Below, piece after piece: positions 8,718 to 17,008 of a stretch of 34,615 nucleotides of DNA. Below the pieces are notes generated by a model. That model did not search any database. It saw nothing but the letters and a program-made list of their open reading frames with translations, and was not told where the DNA came from. Source of the stretch: Fulvivirga sp. (GTDB taxonomy: Bacteria > Bacteroidota > Bacteroidia > Cytophagales > Cyclobacteriaceae); contig JANQLQ010000162.1 in NCBI GenBank assembly GCA_028280565.1, positions 1 to 34,615 on the forward strand, read 5' to 3'. The stretch's first letter is position 1, and every line of letters begins with the position of its first letter. The translations under genes were made by a program, and so were the position numbers.

Positions 8718-9353
8718 TTATAACTTTCTTAAGACCATTAACCCATCCCGTACCGGGAGTAGAACGTTTTGGACACGTTCATCATTATGCACTTTTTGAT
8801 TAAAATCGAGGATGGCTTTTGTGTCTTTGTCAGGAGTTTCATCCAGCACCTTACCACTCCAGAGCACATTATCAGCGATAATATAGCCTCCTCCGCGCAC
8901 CTTGTCAATAACAGCGTCAAAATAATTTGAATAATTGATCTTATCCGCGTCAATAAAGACCAGGTCGAAGGTATGCTCTAAGGTAGGTATAATGTCGATG
9001 GCATTGCCAATGATGTAATGAATACGATCTGCCGCCCCGGCCTCTTGGAAGTAACGCCTCACCCGGTCTTCCAGTTCTTCATTTATGTCAAGCGTGATTA
9101 GTTCTCCTCCCGTGGTCAAACCTTCCGAAAGGCATAAAGCGGAATACCCGGTGTAGGTGCCAATCTCCAAGATGTATTTGGGACGGATCATATGCGAAAG
9201 CATAGAAAGCACCCTGCCTTGTAAATGCCCCGAGAGCATCCTGGGCATCATTACCTCGGCGTGGGTATCACGATTGATATTTTTCAAAAGCCCCGTTTCC
9301 GGCTCTGTATGTTGCTCAACATACTGGCTTAGCGCTGTGTCTAATAGATCCAT
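8718..9353 (-). CDS. SAM-dependent O-methyltransferase (caffeoyl-CoA O-methyltransferase-like)
   Basis: A 211-residue class I methyltransferase of the COMT/CCoAOMT type (Methyltransf_3). The SAM-binding motif is ILEIGTYTGYSALCL, the following acidic loop is ELITLDINEE, and the metal-binding/catalytic segment is DLVFIDADKINYSNYFD, then GGGYIIADNVLWSGKV. The C-terminus (LLPVRDGLMVLRKL) is typical. Length and motifs fit the family fully. The acceptor substrate cannot be predicted; bacterial members methylate catechol-like hydroxyls in a metal-dependent way. It is the first gene of a two-gene unit with the MltD-like gene, with no obvious functional link, and a 14 bp palindrome lies just upstream. 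Confidence 0.9.
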   Translation of the reverse strand: MDLLDTALSQYVEQHTEPETGLLKNINRDTHAEVMMPRMLSGHLQGRVLSMLSHMIRPKYILEIGTYTGYSALCLSEGLTTGGELITLDINEELEDRVRRYFQEAGAADRIHYIIGNAIDIIPTLEHTFDLVFIDADKINYSNYFDAVIDKVRGGGYIIADNVLWSGKVLDETPDKDTKAILDFNQKVHNDERVQNVLLPVRDGLMVLRKL

Positions 9354-9366
9354 TTCAAATTCAAGG

Positions 9367-9380
9367 GTTAATTAATTAAC
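9367..9380. promoter_or_regulatory. Perfect 14 bp palindrome upstream of the O-methyltransferase
   Basis: GTTAATTAATTAAC equals its own reverse complement and begins 14 bases upstream of the methyltransferase ATG. Its position suits a regulator site, but AT-rich palindromes can arise by chance. The 9354-9545 gap holds no gene. Confidence 0.35.
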
Positions 9381-9545
9381 AAAACAAAATTATTTGAAGC
9401 CAGGGTGACTCTAAAAAGCGCGTACGCCTCGTCAGTGCCAGGGCTAAAGGTAAGGGGTTAACTGAATTCTTAAAAGGAATCATCCACCAACTCGTGGGAA
9501 AGACATGAACTTCTCGAACGGAACGATCACCTGCCAAGAATAGAA

Positions 9546-9959
9546 TTAGTATTGAGCGTCTAAAAAGCGCTGGCGTAATTCCGGGGTAGGCATACGGCAT
9601 TGATCCTGGCGTCCAAACCACTTGTAACGGTTACGAGCGATAAAATCATAGGCAAGATCACGGATGGGTTTGGGTAAAAGCATAAAAACATACATCAACG
9701 GCCAGCCTCCACCTAACCTTTTGGCTATGTGCAATACCGCCGAACTTTTCTCTCTTACCGTACCGTCTTTTTTGAGCAAGACAATGCTATCCAGCTTAGA
9801 AACATCTACACCGGTAGGGTCGAGCTTATCTTTAGCCAAGCCAGATTGCAGGGAAGCAAAAAGAAAGCGGCCGTGCCGGTCTCTATCGATGATAAAGTTT
9901 ACGGCGCCGTTACAGAGATTACAAACCCCATCAAAAAAGATTATTTCTTTGGATTCCAT
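9546..9959 (-). CDS. DCC family thiol-disulfide oxidoreductase (DUF393)
   Basis: A 137-residue thioredoxin-like protein of the DCC1/DUF393 family. The defining motif is at the N-terminus: FFDGVCNLCNGAVNFIIDRD, with Cys13 and Cys16 forming the CxxC and the Asp-Gly that names the family. Further family features are FLFASLQS, SIVLLKKDGTVREKSSAVLHIAKRLGG and IARNRYKWFGRQDQCRMPTPE near the C-terminus. It lacks a signal peptide, so it is likely cytoplasmic. Its ATG follows the stop of the upstream secreted-protein gene without a base between (TAA ATG), suggesting translational coupling. Substrates are unknown in this family. Confidence 0.92.
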   Translation of the reverse strand: MESKEIIFFDGVCNLCNGAVNFIIDRDRHGRFLFASLQSGLAKDKLDPTGVDVSKLDSIVLLKKDGTVREKSSAVLHIAKRLGGGWPLMYVFMLLPKPIRDLAYDFIARNRYKWFGRQDQCRMPTPELRQRFLDAQY

Positions 9960-12929
9960 TTACCTTATCAATTGTATCCAACCTTTGATCTCTTGTTCAC
10001 GATCCCGGGGATCTACAGTGTCAAATGTTACCAGCGCCAGGTAGTAATAAACGCCAGAAGAAAGATCCGCCCCGTTATCATTTTTTCCATCCCAGTTAAT
10101 GAGGATACCGTTTTCACTTCCCCGGGTACCTTGATAGGTAAACACGGGCCTGCCCCACCGGTTGTACACAGTGAATTCCACCGCCTCTACAAAGCGGGCA
10201 CACTGCTCGCCTCCATTCCTAGGGTCTGGAGCATCTCCTTCCGTGTACGCACGGAACAGGTGATTACCAAACTGGTCATTCTCCGGTGTAAAAATGTTAG
10301 GAAGGATATAATTAGGACAATTGTCTACGCAAACGACATTGCTAAATTCACTCTCATTCCCCGACCTGTCTATAGCTTGTATCCGGTAGCATCCTTTAAA
10401 AGACTCTAGCTGTCCATGTATAAAGGTTTCGTTAGGCACTGTAGCGATAAGCTCAAACTCCGCTTCTGTCGTAGGTGCAAAAAAGACGCGATACTCTCTA
10501 ATATCTTGCTGGCATTCGCCAATGAAATCCGTAGTCCAATTCAATAAGTTGCGATAATCATCGAAATTGCAGAAGGATTCATTAATGAACTGCTCACAAT
10601 CCCTCGCCTCCAACGCAAGCACCGGTGCACACGGAGGGATGGAATCACTTGGCTGTGCGCAGACGACCTGTGAAAAATTCACCAAGGGGTCTAGGTCAGG
10701 CCCTTGGATAGCAGGATTACCATACGTTCCTCGCGTCAATATGCGGTAACAATACACCTGTTCTTCATCTAGGTTATCGTCATCTACAAATTGAAAACCC
10801 GATTGGCTAACATCGATCTCTGCCAACGGTTCGAAATCTTCTTGGGGGTCTCCTTCTAAGCCCCTGAAAACTATATGCCGGCTCTCCGCAGAGCCCGAAG
10901 TGATCGTATTCGACCAGGGCACTTCTGCCGTCCAGTCTAGCTGGATCTGGCCAAATTGCGGAGTAGCTTCTAGCCTCACACTGGAAGCCGGGGCAGAAAA
11001 AACTTCATCAGCCCCATTAGTCCCCGAAGGATCCACGATAGACACACGGTAGTGGTAGGCGTTATCCAAGGTATTGAGCCCAGTATCTACAATGGTCAGG
11101 CTAGCGCTATCCGTATCGCTTGTCACCACTGGATTGGGCAGCAGCACCTCATCGGCTGTACCACTGAGCCCGGTTGACCGGTAAATTCTAAAGGTAAAAG
11201 GAGCTGTCAAATTGCCAAGTTCGAAAGGTTCGCGCCATGTGACGGAGATCTCACCTGCCGCCTGGTCGGTGGCTCTTACAGATACATGGGTAATGATAGG
11301 CGTTTCGGCCGGCACAAATTCAAAGCATACCTCATCGGATACTATACTTTCGGCTAATACAGCATCTGCGTTGGCAGCACCTTCGCTGAATGACGCTACC
11401 AGCCGGTAGCAATACCTTGCTGCTGCATCTACATTTGTATCTAAGAATGTGGTGGTAGCATCCGGCAGGGTGGTAATCAGTTCGTAACCGGCATTTTCCC
11501 TGATACCCGTTTCGCATTCGTCGGGCACATAAGGGTTAGAATCTACACGCCTCCAGACTTGGATATCGTCTGCATTCTGGCACTCATAGCTCTCCCAGTT
11601 CAAACGTAACCCTTGCCCTTCTTGTATTACTTCCGTGAGTTGCGGGCTAGGGCCTACAACGGTAATATTCCACGTGGCAAAGCTCACCAAACGGGGCCCT
11701 TCGTCAGGAAAGTCCGTAATCCTAAATACCACCTGGTAAGGCTCATCCCTTACATCCAAGCATTCCGTTTCCCAGGTAAACTGTACCTCGGCCGGCGGCA
11801 CCGTGGGTTGAGAATCACCGGCCCCGGCCACTTGTCCCCCCAAATTGTTGCTAAATATCTCTGAAAAAGCGTCGATCACCACGTTATCCCCGTCAGGATC
11901 TGTTCCAAAAATAGTTTCATCTATGGTAGTGCCGGCCTCCACACAAATATCTTCGGGCACGATAAGTTGGGGTCTTTCATTATCACAATCTTCTACGATG
12001 ATCTGCATATCCCTTCTTACAAATCCTATGGGGAACCACCTTCCAAAACGGAAGCGATATTCACGGACCACGAAGGCTATCGTGTATTCTCCCAAGAAAC
12101 CCGGGGCGTCCCACGTCAGCTCCCCGGTGATCGGGTCTATGCTAATGCTCGGTGGGCCGTTCATATTCTCATTGGCCTGGTCAAAATTATTATAAAATGC
12201 CCTGTCGGTAACATCTATATAGCTTACTACGTCATCGTCAGCGCTTTGCTTAGGTATAACCAATTCGAAGGCCAGGCTATCTCTTTCTCCATTGCTATTG
12301 TCCGGGTCAAACGCTCCCGGGTTATGAAAGAAAGCTACCCCCGGGCAAGCCCTGTCTATGGGAGGGATCAGGAGTACAGGAGAATTATTACAGCCTAAGG
12401 ATGCGTCAAGGCTTATTTGTGTCTCGATATGGAAGGGTGTATTGTTATCAACGTTTTGTATGTCGTCGTTCCGGTTCTGTTCCGTATACCCAATGGTATA
12501 AAAAGGGAGCGCCGAAGAGTAGGTATGTTCGATAGTGAAGGAAGCAGAAGAAACTTCGTCCCCAAGACCGCTCACATCTATGGGTTCGTTAATAAAAGTT
12601 CCATCGGCAAATTGCCTGCGGGCAACCCCATTTTCTATGATCGGCAAAACAAAGGGTTGTGACCCATCCCCAAAGTCTAACACTCCTTCACCAAAACGAA
12701 CTTCAGAGCCCGTGTCAGTGTATACAATAACGGTAATTTCGAAGGTCCTCAGCTGGCAATCAACACGTCTTACAATGATCTCGCCCGCTCTTAGGTGGGT
12801 GGCATAAACTTTATGTACAAGCGAACCGCATAACGCCAACAGTAAGGTCAAGAACACTTTTCCGCCCTGCACAAGAACCTTGGTCTTCAAATCTGTCACT
12901 AGGATATTGTTTGCGATACTATTGAACAT
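9960..12929 (-). CDS. Large type IX-secreted protein with gliding-motility-associated C-terminal domain
   Basis: About 989 residues. A hydrophobic signal segment (VFLTLLLALCGSLVHKVYA) precedes a mature start ATHLRAGEI, frequent in large exported Bacteroidota proteins. The N-terminal third has PKD/cadherin-like features (GVLDFGDGSQPFVLP; SIDPITGELTWDAP). The middle has several fibronectin type III-like units (PEIxVTW-type strands such as AAGEISVTWREPF and GQIQLDWTAEVPW). The last ~110 residues (NYILPNIFTPENDQFGNHLF, FTVYNRWGRPVF, INWDGKND, GVYYYLALV) form the type B type IX sorting domain. It is probably a surface or extracellular adhesin-like protein. The frame is open to an ATG at 12980; I prefer 12929, and GTG at 12899 would give an even tidier signal peptide. 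It is coupled to the DCC gene. Confidence 0.9.
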   Translation of the reverse strand: MFNSIANNILVTDLKTKVLVQGGKVFLTLLLALCGSLVHKVYATHLRAGEIIVRRVDCQLRTFEITVIVYTDTGSEVRFGEGVLDFGDGSQPFVLPIIENGVARRQFADGTFINEPIDVSGLGDEVSSASFTIEHTYSSALPFYTIGYTEQNRNDDIQNVDNNTPFHIETQISLDASLGCNNSPVLLIPPIDRACPGVAFFHNPGAFDPDNSNGERDSLAFELVIPKQSADDDVVSYIDVTDRAFYNNFDQANENMNGPPSISIDPITGELTWDAPGFLGEYTIAFVVREYRFRFGRWFPIGFVRRDMQIIVEDCDNERPQLIVPEDICVEAGTTIDETIFGTDPDGDNVVIDAFSEIFSNNLGGQVAGAGDSQPTVPPAEVQFTWETECLDVRDEPYQVVFRITDFPDEGPRLVSFATWNITVVGPSPQLTEVIQEGQGLRLNWESYECQNADDIQVWRRVDSNPYVPDECETGIRENAGYELITTLPDATTTFLDTNVDAAARYCYRLVASFSEGAANADAVLAESIVSDEVCFEFVPAETPIITHVSVRATDQAAGEISVTWREPFELGNLTAPFTFRIYRSTGLSGTADEVLLPNPVVTSDTDSASLTIVDTGLNTLDNAYHYRVSIVDPSGTNGADEVFSAPASSVRLEATPQFGQIQLDWTAEVPWSNTITSGSAESRHIVFRGLEGDPQEDFEPLAEIDVSQSGFQFVDDDNLDEEQVYCYRILTRGTYGNPAIQGPDLDPLVNFSQVVCAQPSDSIPPCAPVLALEARDCEQFINESFCNFDDYRNLLNWTTDFIGECQQDIREYRVFFAPTTEAEFELIATVPNETFIHGQLESFKGCYRIQAIDRSGNESEFSNVVCVDNCPNYILPNIFTPENDQFGNHLFRAYTEGDAPDPRNGGEQCARFVEAVEFTVYNRWGRPVFTYQGTRGSENGILINWDGKNDNGADLSSGVYYYLALVTFDTVDPRDREQEIKGWIQLIR

Positions 12930-13015
12930 TAAATTTACAGAATTAGTTACATTTCCATAAAAAGAATTTGTGGAATACAACCAAAAATCATACCCCAGCC
13001 CAGAACTTTGACCCT

Positions 13016-13255
13016 ATGAGAGTTATCAAAGAGATCAACCATGACCTGTGCAGGGTCACTTTCTTTCATTGGAACGGAAAATACCTATTAAAGTTGGAGT
13101 TAGGAGACCTTGAGCAGACGTATAAAGTAGATGAATTTGAGGTACTTGACCCCACATCGCTTGAAAATTTGCTCACCGACGAGTTTTTGAACAACGCGAT
13201 GCAGCGATTTAAATCTATGCATGAAGACCTGGCCAAGGCACTACAGGAAATATAG
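13016..13255 (+). CDS. Small conserved-type protein of unknown function
   Basis: A 79-residue acidic protein beginning MRVIKEINHDLCRVTFFHWNG. The pattern looks like a small beta-sheet (KYLLKLELGDLEQTYKVDEFEV) followed by helices (LENLLTDEFLNNAMQRFKSMHEDLAKALQEI). No signal peptide or membrane segment is present. I recall similar short hypothetical proteins in Cytophagales but cannot name a domain. The frame opens earlier at 12968, but that start would crowd the divergent secreted-protein gene, and GAACTTTG, one change from a -7 box, ends six bases before the ATG at 13016. It is three bases from the next gene, so the two are likely an operon. Confidence 0.75.
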   Translation: MRVIKEINHDLCRVTFFHWNGKYLLKLELGDLEQTYKVDEFEVLDPTSLENLLTDEFLNNAMQRFKSMHEDLAKALQEI

Positions 13256-13258
13256 CCG

Positions 13259-13930
13259 ATGCACATCGAGGGTGAGCCGATAATAGCACAATGCTACTTG
13301 CAAAAAGGGGCAGATAACACCAATGTTTGTTTCCTCTCCCAGCAAAAGCTTTTTGTTAAGCAGTTTAATCGTATGCACTCTTTCCCCTTGGAAAGTATCC
13401 TCACTATCGAGTTTAAACACAAACTCCTGCTTTTTCCTTTGATCATCGGGGGGATCTTGAGCCCATTGTCTCTTATTGCCTTGTTTAACGAAATTTTAAA
13501 CATTTGGCTCATGATGGGCGCTTTCGTGGGCGGGCTGCTCATTCTCTACTACGGGGTGGAGGGAAGCAACACCATGACGATAGTTACTTCTATCAAGGAG
13601 TTCGACTTCTTTTTGAGAACGCCGTCTAAAAATTTGAAAGCTTTTATCTCATTTGTGTTAAAGTATGGTAAACGCGGCATACCCATTGCCTATTTTTTAC
13701 TTGTTACGGAACAGGAATGGTCCCAGGCCCAGCACGCGGGAAGCTTGCACCTGCAAGAACCACGTGAGTTGTTAGAAGATGCGACGACCGAGCAAGGAAT
13801 GATCACATTGCGACTCGAACCCCTAAACACCGGCATCGCTGTGAATTATATTTATTCTAAAGATGGAACATTGATCCCTTCCGTTCAAGGTATTGTGCCT
13901 TTGGCTGGTTTACAGGAATTCTCAAGTTAA
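13259..13930 (+). CDS. Two-helix membrane protein of unknown function
   Basis: A 223-residue protein with no family I can name. The N-terminal ~45 residues are soluble (CYLQKGADNTNVCFLSQQKL), then come two adjacent membrane helices (LLFPLIIGGILSPLSLIALF and IWLMMGAFVGGLLILYYGV), and a C-terminal soluble part of about 130 residues with a mixed alpha/beta pattern (MTIVTSIKEFDFFLRTPSKN; GIAVNYIYSKDGTLIPSVQG). The hairpin topology would place both soluble parts on the same side of the membrane. It starts three bases after the preceding small gene. A ~150 bp gap without a gene separates it from the acyltransferase. Confidence 0.75.
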   Translation: MHIEGEPIIAQCYLQKGADNTNVCFLSQQKLFVKQFNRMHSFPLESILTIEFKHKLLLFPLIIGGILSPLSLIALFNEILNIWLMMGAFVGGLLILYYGVEGSNTMTIVTSIKEFDFFLRTPSKNLKAFISFVLKYGKRGIPIAYFLLVTEQEWSQAQHAGSLHLQEPRELLEDATTEQGMITLRLEPLNTGIAVNYIYSKDGTLIPSVQGIVPLAGLQEFSS

Positions 13931-14053
13931 GAAATCGTTCTCTTTGGTAACCAAGCCTTTGGTAATGTCAAATACATCCATACTTCCATCACGTTCAAGA
14001 GTTCACCGACCTGGAAAAACAAATTCCTTCAAAAAGGAGTTGATTCTTTCAGC

Positions 14054-14061
14054 TATATTTG
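14054..14061 (+). promoter_or_regulatory. -7 promoter element upstream of the acyltransferase-gpsA pair
   Basis: TATATTTG matches TAnnTTTG exactly, 22 bases before the acyltransferase ATG. The -33 region (AAAA near 14031) does not match TTTG, so strength is uncertain. Confidence 0.45.
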
Positions 14062-14083
14062 GGCCACGGTAATAACAGGTTGG

Positions 14084-15769
14084 ATGAAGCCCCAGGATAA
14101 CGGAAAAAACAAGTCTTACAAGCCTATACTTTCCGGCACTAGCGAGTGGCCGGTGGTGCAGCTTAGCCGGAATAGGAAACAGTTTATAGAGGCCGTGGTC
14201 AACGAGTCGTTCAAAAAGATCAGCGAGTCCAAGCCCGGCAAAAATGATCTCCGGGAAGAGTTAGAGACTACACTCTACTTGGAAAAACTTAGGGTCAAAA
14301 AAAACCCTTGGCGTGTGGACCCGTTGGACGATTACCAGTTTTGGAGTAAAGTAAAGTTCGACTTGGTGGAGCTGGTAGGCAATTCCAACGCCCGGGAAAA
14401 AGAGGAGGAGATCTTACGGCGGATTGTGTCACGCTACGCGAATGAGATCGCGGGCAATTTCAAACGCAGTCGCTACAAAATGGCCCGGGAGATTATCAAA
14501 TTCGGTTTTTCCAGGCTGCTCAACGCCACGCGTGTGAAAAGTTTCGGGGCACTCTTCAAAAACCAGTATACCTTAAACGATAAACTACAGGTGACCGGTA
14601 AAACGGGACAGCTCAGAAAGCTGGCTAAAAAAGGTACCGTAGTCATGGTCCCCACCCATTTCAGCAACCTAGACTCTATCCTGATCGGGTGGGTCATCCA
14701 CGTACTCGGCTTGCCTGCCTTTATCTATGGAGCTGGACTTAACCTGTTCAATATCAAAATATTGGCCTACTTTATGAACAGTCTTGGCGCCTACAAGGTG
14801 GATCGTCGTAAAAAGAATCCCATCTACCTTGAAACGTTAAAGACTTACTCAAATATTGCCATACAGCAAGGTGCCCACAGCCTATTTTTCCCGGGGGGCA
14901 CACGCTCCCGGTCCGGTAAAATAGAACGATCTTTAAAACTAGGTTTACTGGGCACTGCGATGGAAGCCCAACGCACGATCTTTATGAACCATCCTAACCG
15001 GGACGGGAAAAAAATATTCGTGGTGCCGGTAACGATCAATTATAACTTTGTGCTGGAAGCGCCCACGCTGATCAATGAATACCTTACGCTAAAAGGACAA
15101 GAGCGATATTACGTCGAAAATGATGAATATTCCACGTCGTATAAAATGCTTAAATTCTTGGTGAAATTCTTTACGAAAGGATCCGATATTTCTGTTTCTA
15201 TCGGCAGTGGTATGGACCTTTTAGGTAACTACGTGGATGACCATGGCAATAGTATTGACAGCAAGGGAAGGATCATTGATACCCGTGATTATTTCACCTC
15301 CAATGGCAAGATCACGGAAGATAAACAACGGGAACAGGAGTACACCCGTAGGCTTAGTGATATCATCGTAAGGGAATTTCACCGGATCAACAGGATATTT
15401 GCCAGTCATTTGGTAGCTTTCACAGCTTTTAATATTTGGCGGAACCGTTACTCAAAGCTGGACATCTATGATTTTTTGCGTCTGCCGGAAGAGGAGCTTT
15501 TTATCGATTATGACGACTTTAGACATGAGTTTAAGCGGGTGAGAAAGTATATCTTAAGCTTAAAAAAGAAGAAAAAGGTAAATGTGGCCTCCCATTTGAA
15601 AGGTGACCTGGACGTAGTTATAAAGACCGGTATAGAAAACGTAGGCATGTATCATTCAAAAAGACCCCTCTTATTGACGAAGGACGAGCAGATCATCACC
15701 CAAGATCTGAATACACTTTATTATTACCATAACAGGATGGACGGCTATGACCTCGAGAAGCACTTCTAA
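14084..15769 (+). CDS. PlsB-like glycerolipid acyltransferase
   Basis: A 561-residue acyltransferase of the PlsC/PlsB superfamily (LPLAT). The catalytic HX4D motif is THFSNLDS with His192 and Asp197. The phosphate-binding motif reads FFPGGTRSRSG (268-277), where the Glu of the usual FPEGTRS is Gly; I believe this form is seen in this long Bacteroidota subgroup. VPVTINYNFV is the fourth motif. Long helical regions flank the core, as in PlsB-type rather than short PlsC-type enzymes. No membrane helices are obvious, so it is probably peripheral. It overlaps gpsA by 23 bases, and GpsA supplies glycerol 3-phosphate, which favours a role in the first or second acylation of phospholipid synthesis. 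The exact acceptor (glycerol 3-phosphate or lysophosphatidate) is uncertain. Confidence 0.88.
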   Translation: MKPQDNGKNKSYKPILSGTSEWPVVQLSRNRKQFIEAVVNESFKKISESKPGKNDLREELETTLYLEKLRVKKNPWRVDPLDDYQFWSKVKFDLVELVGNSNAREKEEEILRRIVSRYANEIAGNFKRSRYKMAREIIKFGFSRLLNATRVKSFGALFKNQYTLNDKLQVTGKTGQLRKLAKKGTVVMVPTHFSNLDSILIGWVIHVLGLPAFIYGAGLNLFNIKILAYFMNSLGAYKVDRRKKNPIYLETLKTYSNIAIQQGAHSLFFPGGTRSRSGKIERSLKLGLLGTAMEAQRTIFMNHPNRDGKKIFVVPVTINYNFVLEAPTLINEYLTLKGQERYYVENDEYSTSYKMLKFLVKFFTKGSDISVSIGSGMDLLGNYVDDHGNSIDSKGRIIDTRDYFTSNGKITEDKQREQEYTRRLSDIIVREFHRINRIFASHLVAFTAFNIWRNRYSKLDIYDFLRLPEEELFIDYDDFRHEFKRVRKYILSLKKKKKVNVASHLKGDLDVVIKTGIENVGMYHSKRPLLLTKDEQIITQDLNTLYYYHNRMDGYDLEKHF

Positions 15770-16802
15770 AAAACCCGTGGGCGTGATCGGGGCGGGAAGC
15801 TTCGGGTCGGCAATAGCCAATATTTTGGCTCAAAATGTAGAAGTTTTACTCTATGCCCGCGACAGCGAGGTCATTAAAAAGATTGCCGAGACCCGGGAGC
15901 ACCGGGGGAAAAAATTACATACGAACATTACCCCTACGGGTGATCTCAGTTATATTGCCAACACCTGCGATATTATCTTTCCTATTGTCCCGTCATCATC
16001 TTTCCGCCAAATGATGCAACAGCTTTCGCCTTACCTCCATCCTTATCACATTCTTATCCACGGCACGAAAGGGCTGGACCTTTCTTTGCCCAAGGGCCAG
16101 GGGCTTCGAGATATGAAAGTTCTGGAAAGAGACCAGGTAAAAACGATGAGTGAAGTGATCATGGACGAGAGCGTGGTGGTGAGGGTAGGCTGCCTGGCAG
16201 GGCCTAACTTAGCCAAGGAGATGAGCGCTAACCAACCGGCTGCGACCGTGGTGGCGAGCCATTTTGAGGAGGTGATCCGCGAAGGGGGGAACTTGCTGCG
16301 AAGTGACCTGTTCCAGGTGTATGGGAACAAAGACCTGATAGGTATTGAGCTGGCCGGTGTATTGAAAAACGTGATCGCCATCGCCTCGGGAGCTTTAAGT
16401 GGACTAGGATTGGGAGAAAATGCCAAAGGCCTTTTGATCAGCCGGGGTATGGTAGAAATGATACACCTGGGACAGGCTATGGGCGGCAATGTGCAAGCTT
16501 TCCTAGGACTCGCAGGGATCGGTGACTTGGTCACCACCTGTAACAGTACCTTAAGCCGCAATTACACCGTGGGGTACCGGCTGGCCAAAGGTGATAGTTT
16601 GGAACAGATCATTCAAACTATGGACGAAGTAGCGGAGGGGGTAAACACGGTACAAATTGCCAAAAAATTTGCTGACACTTACAAAATCAGGATACCCATA
16701 GCCGAGGCTATTTACTCCATACTTTTTGAAGATCTAACGGTAGAAAAAGCGTTACAGATACTAATGAAATACCCTTTCAACGTAGACATTGATTTCCTAT
16801 AA
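15747..16802 (+). CDS. gpsA: NAD(P)-dependent glycerol-3-phosphate dehydrogenase
   Basis: A 351-residue enzyme that reduces dihydroxyacetone phosphate to sn-glycerol 3-phosphate for phospholipid synthesis. The Rossmann motif GVIGAGSFGSA lies at 12-22, followed by HGTKGLD, GPNLAKEM, the catalytic Lys207 in LAGVLKNVIAIASG, GLGENAKGLLISRG, and GDLVTTCNSTLSRNYTVG. A segment after GTKGLD (KGQGLRDMKVLERDQVKTMSE) is somewhat longer than usual. The ATG lies inside the 3' end of the acyltransferase gene in another frame (23-base overlap), so the two are translationally linked. Confidence 0.97.
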   Translation: MTSRSTSKKPVGVIGAGSFGSAIANILAQNVEVLLYARDSEVIKKIAETREHRGKKLHTNITPTGDLSYIANTCDIIFPIVPSSSFRQMMQQLSPYLHPYHILIHGTKGLDLSLPKGQGLRDMKVLERDQVKTMSEVIMDESVVVRVGCLAGPNLAKEMSANQPAATVVASHFEEVIREGGNLLRSDLFQVYGNKDLIGIELAGVLKNVIAIASGALSGLGLGENAKGLLISRGMVEMIHLGQAMGGNVQAFLGLAGIGDLVTTCNSTLSRNYTVGYRLAKGDSLEQIIQTMDEVAEGVNTVQIAKKFADTYKIRIPIAEAIYSILFEDLTVEKALQILMKYPFNVDIDFL

Positions 16803-16807
16803 ACCAA

Positions 16808-17008
16808 CACTAGTTTTGAATTTAGTTTGACAGCTTGAAAATTCAAGTGGCGTATGGAGGGGGAGACCTCTAGGAACAGCGCGGCACAGTTGAGGCCTGT
16901 GGATAAGCGGTTTGTAGGGGCTGGGTAGCGCGTTTCGAGAGGAAAATGGGCTTTGTTACTGGCGCCCTTTTCTTTTGTTTCGTTTTCTCCTGGGCGTGCA
17001 AATAAAAT
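16808..17008. repeat. Dispersed ~200 bp repeat, copy B
   Basis: Second copy of the repeat at 56-246, in the same orientation and starting five bases after the gpsA stop. The shared blocks are listed at copy A. This copy has an extra run near 16970 (TTCTTTT). On the minus strand it stays open into gpsA, giving a spurious 105-codon frame; since copy A has stops in the equivalent frame, I do not call it a gene. Confidence 0.7.

Noticed and set aside
9376-9621. An 81-codon minus-strand frame after the DCC gene
   Set aside because: It overlaps the DCC gene in another frame and shows no protein-like pattern or start signal.
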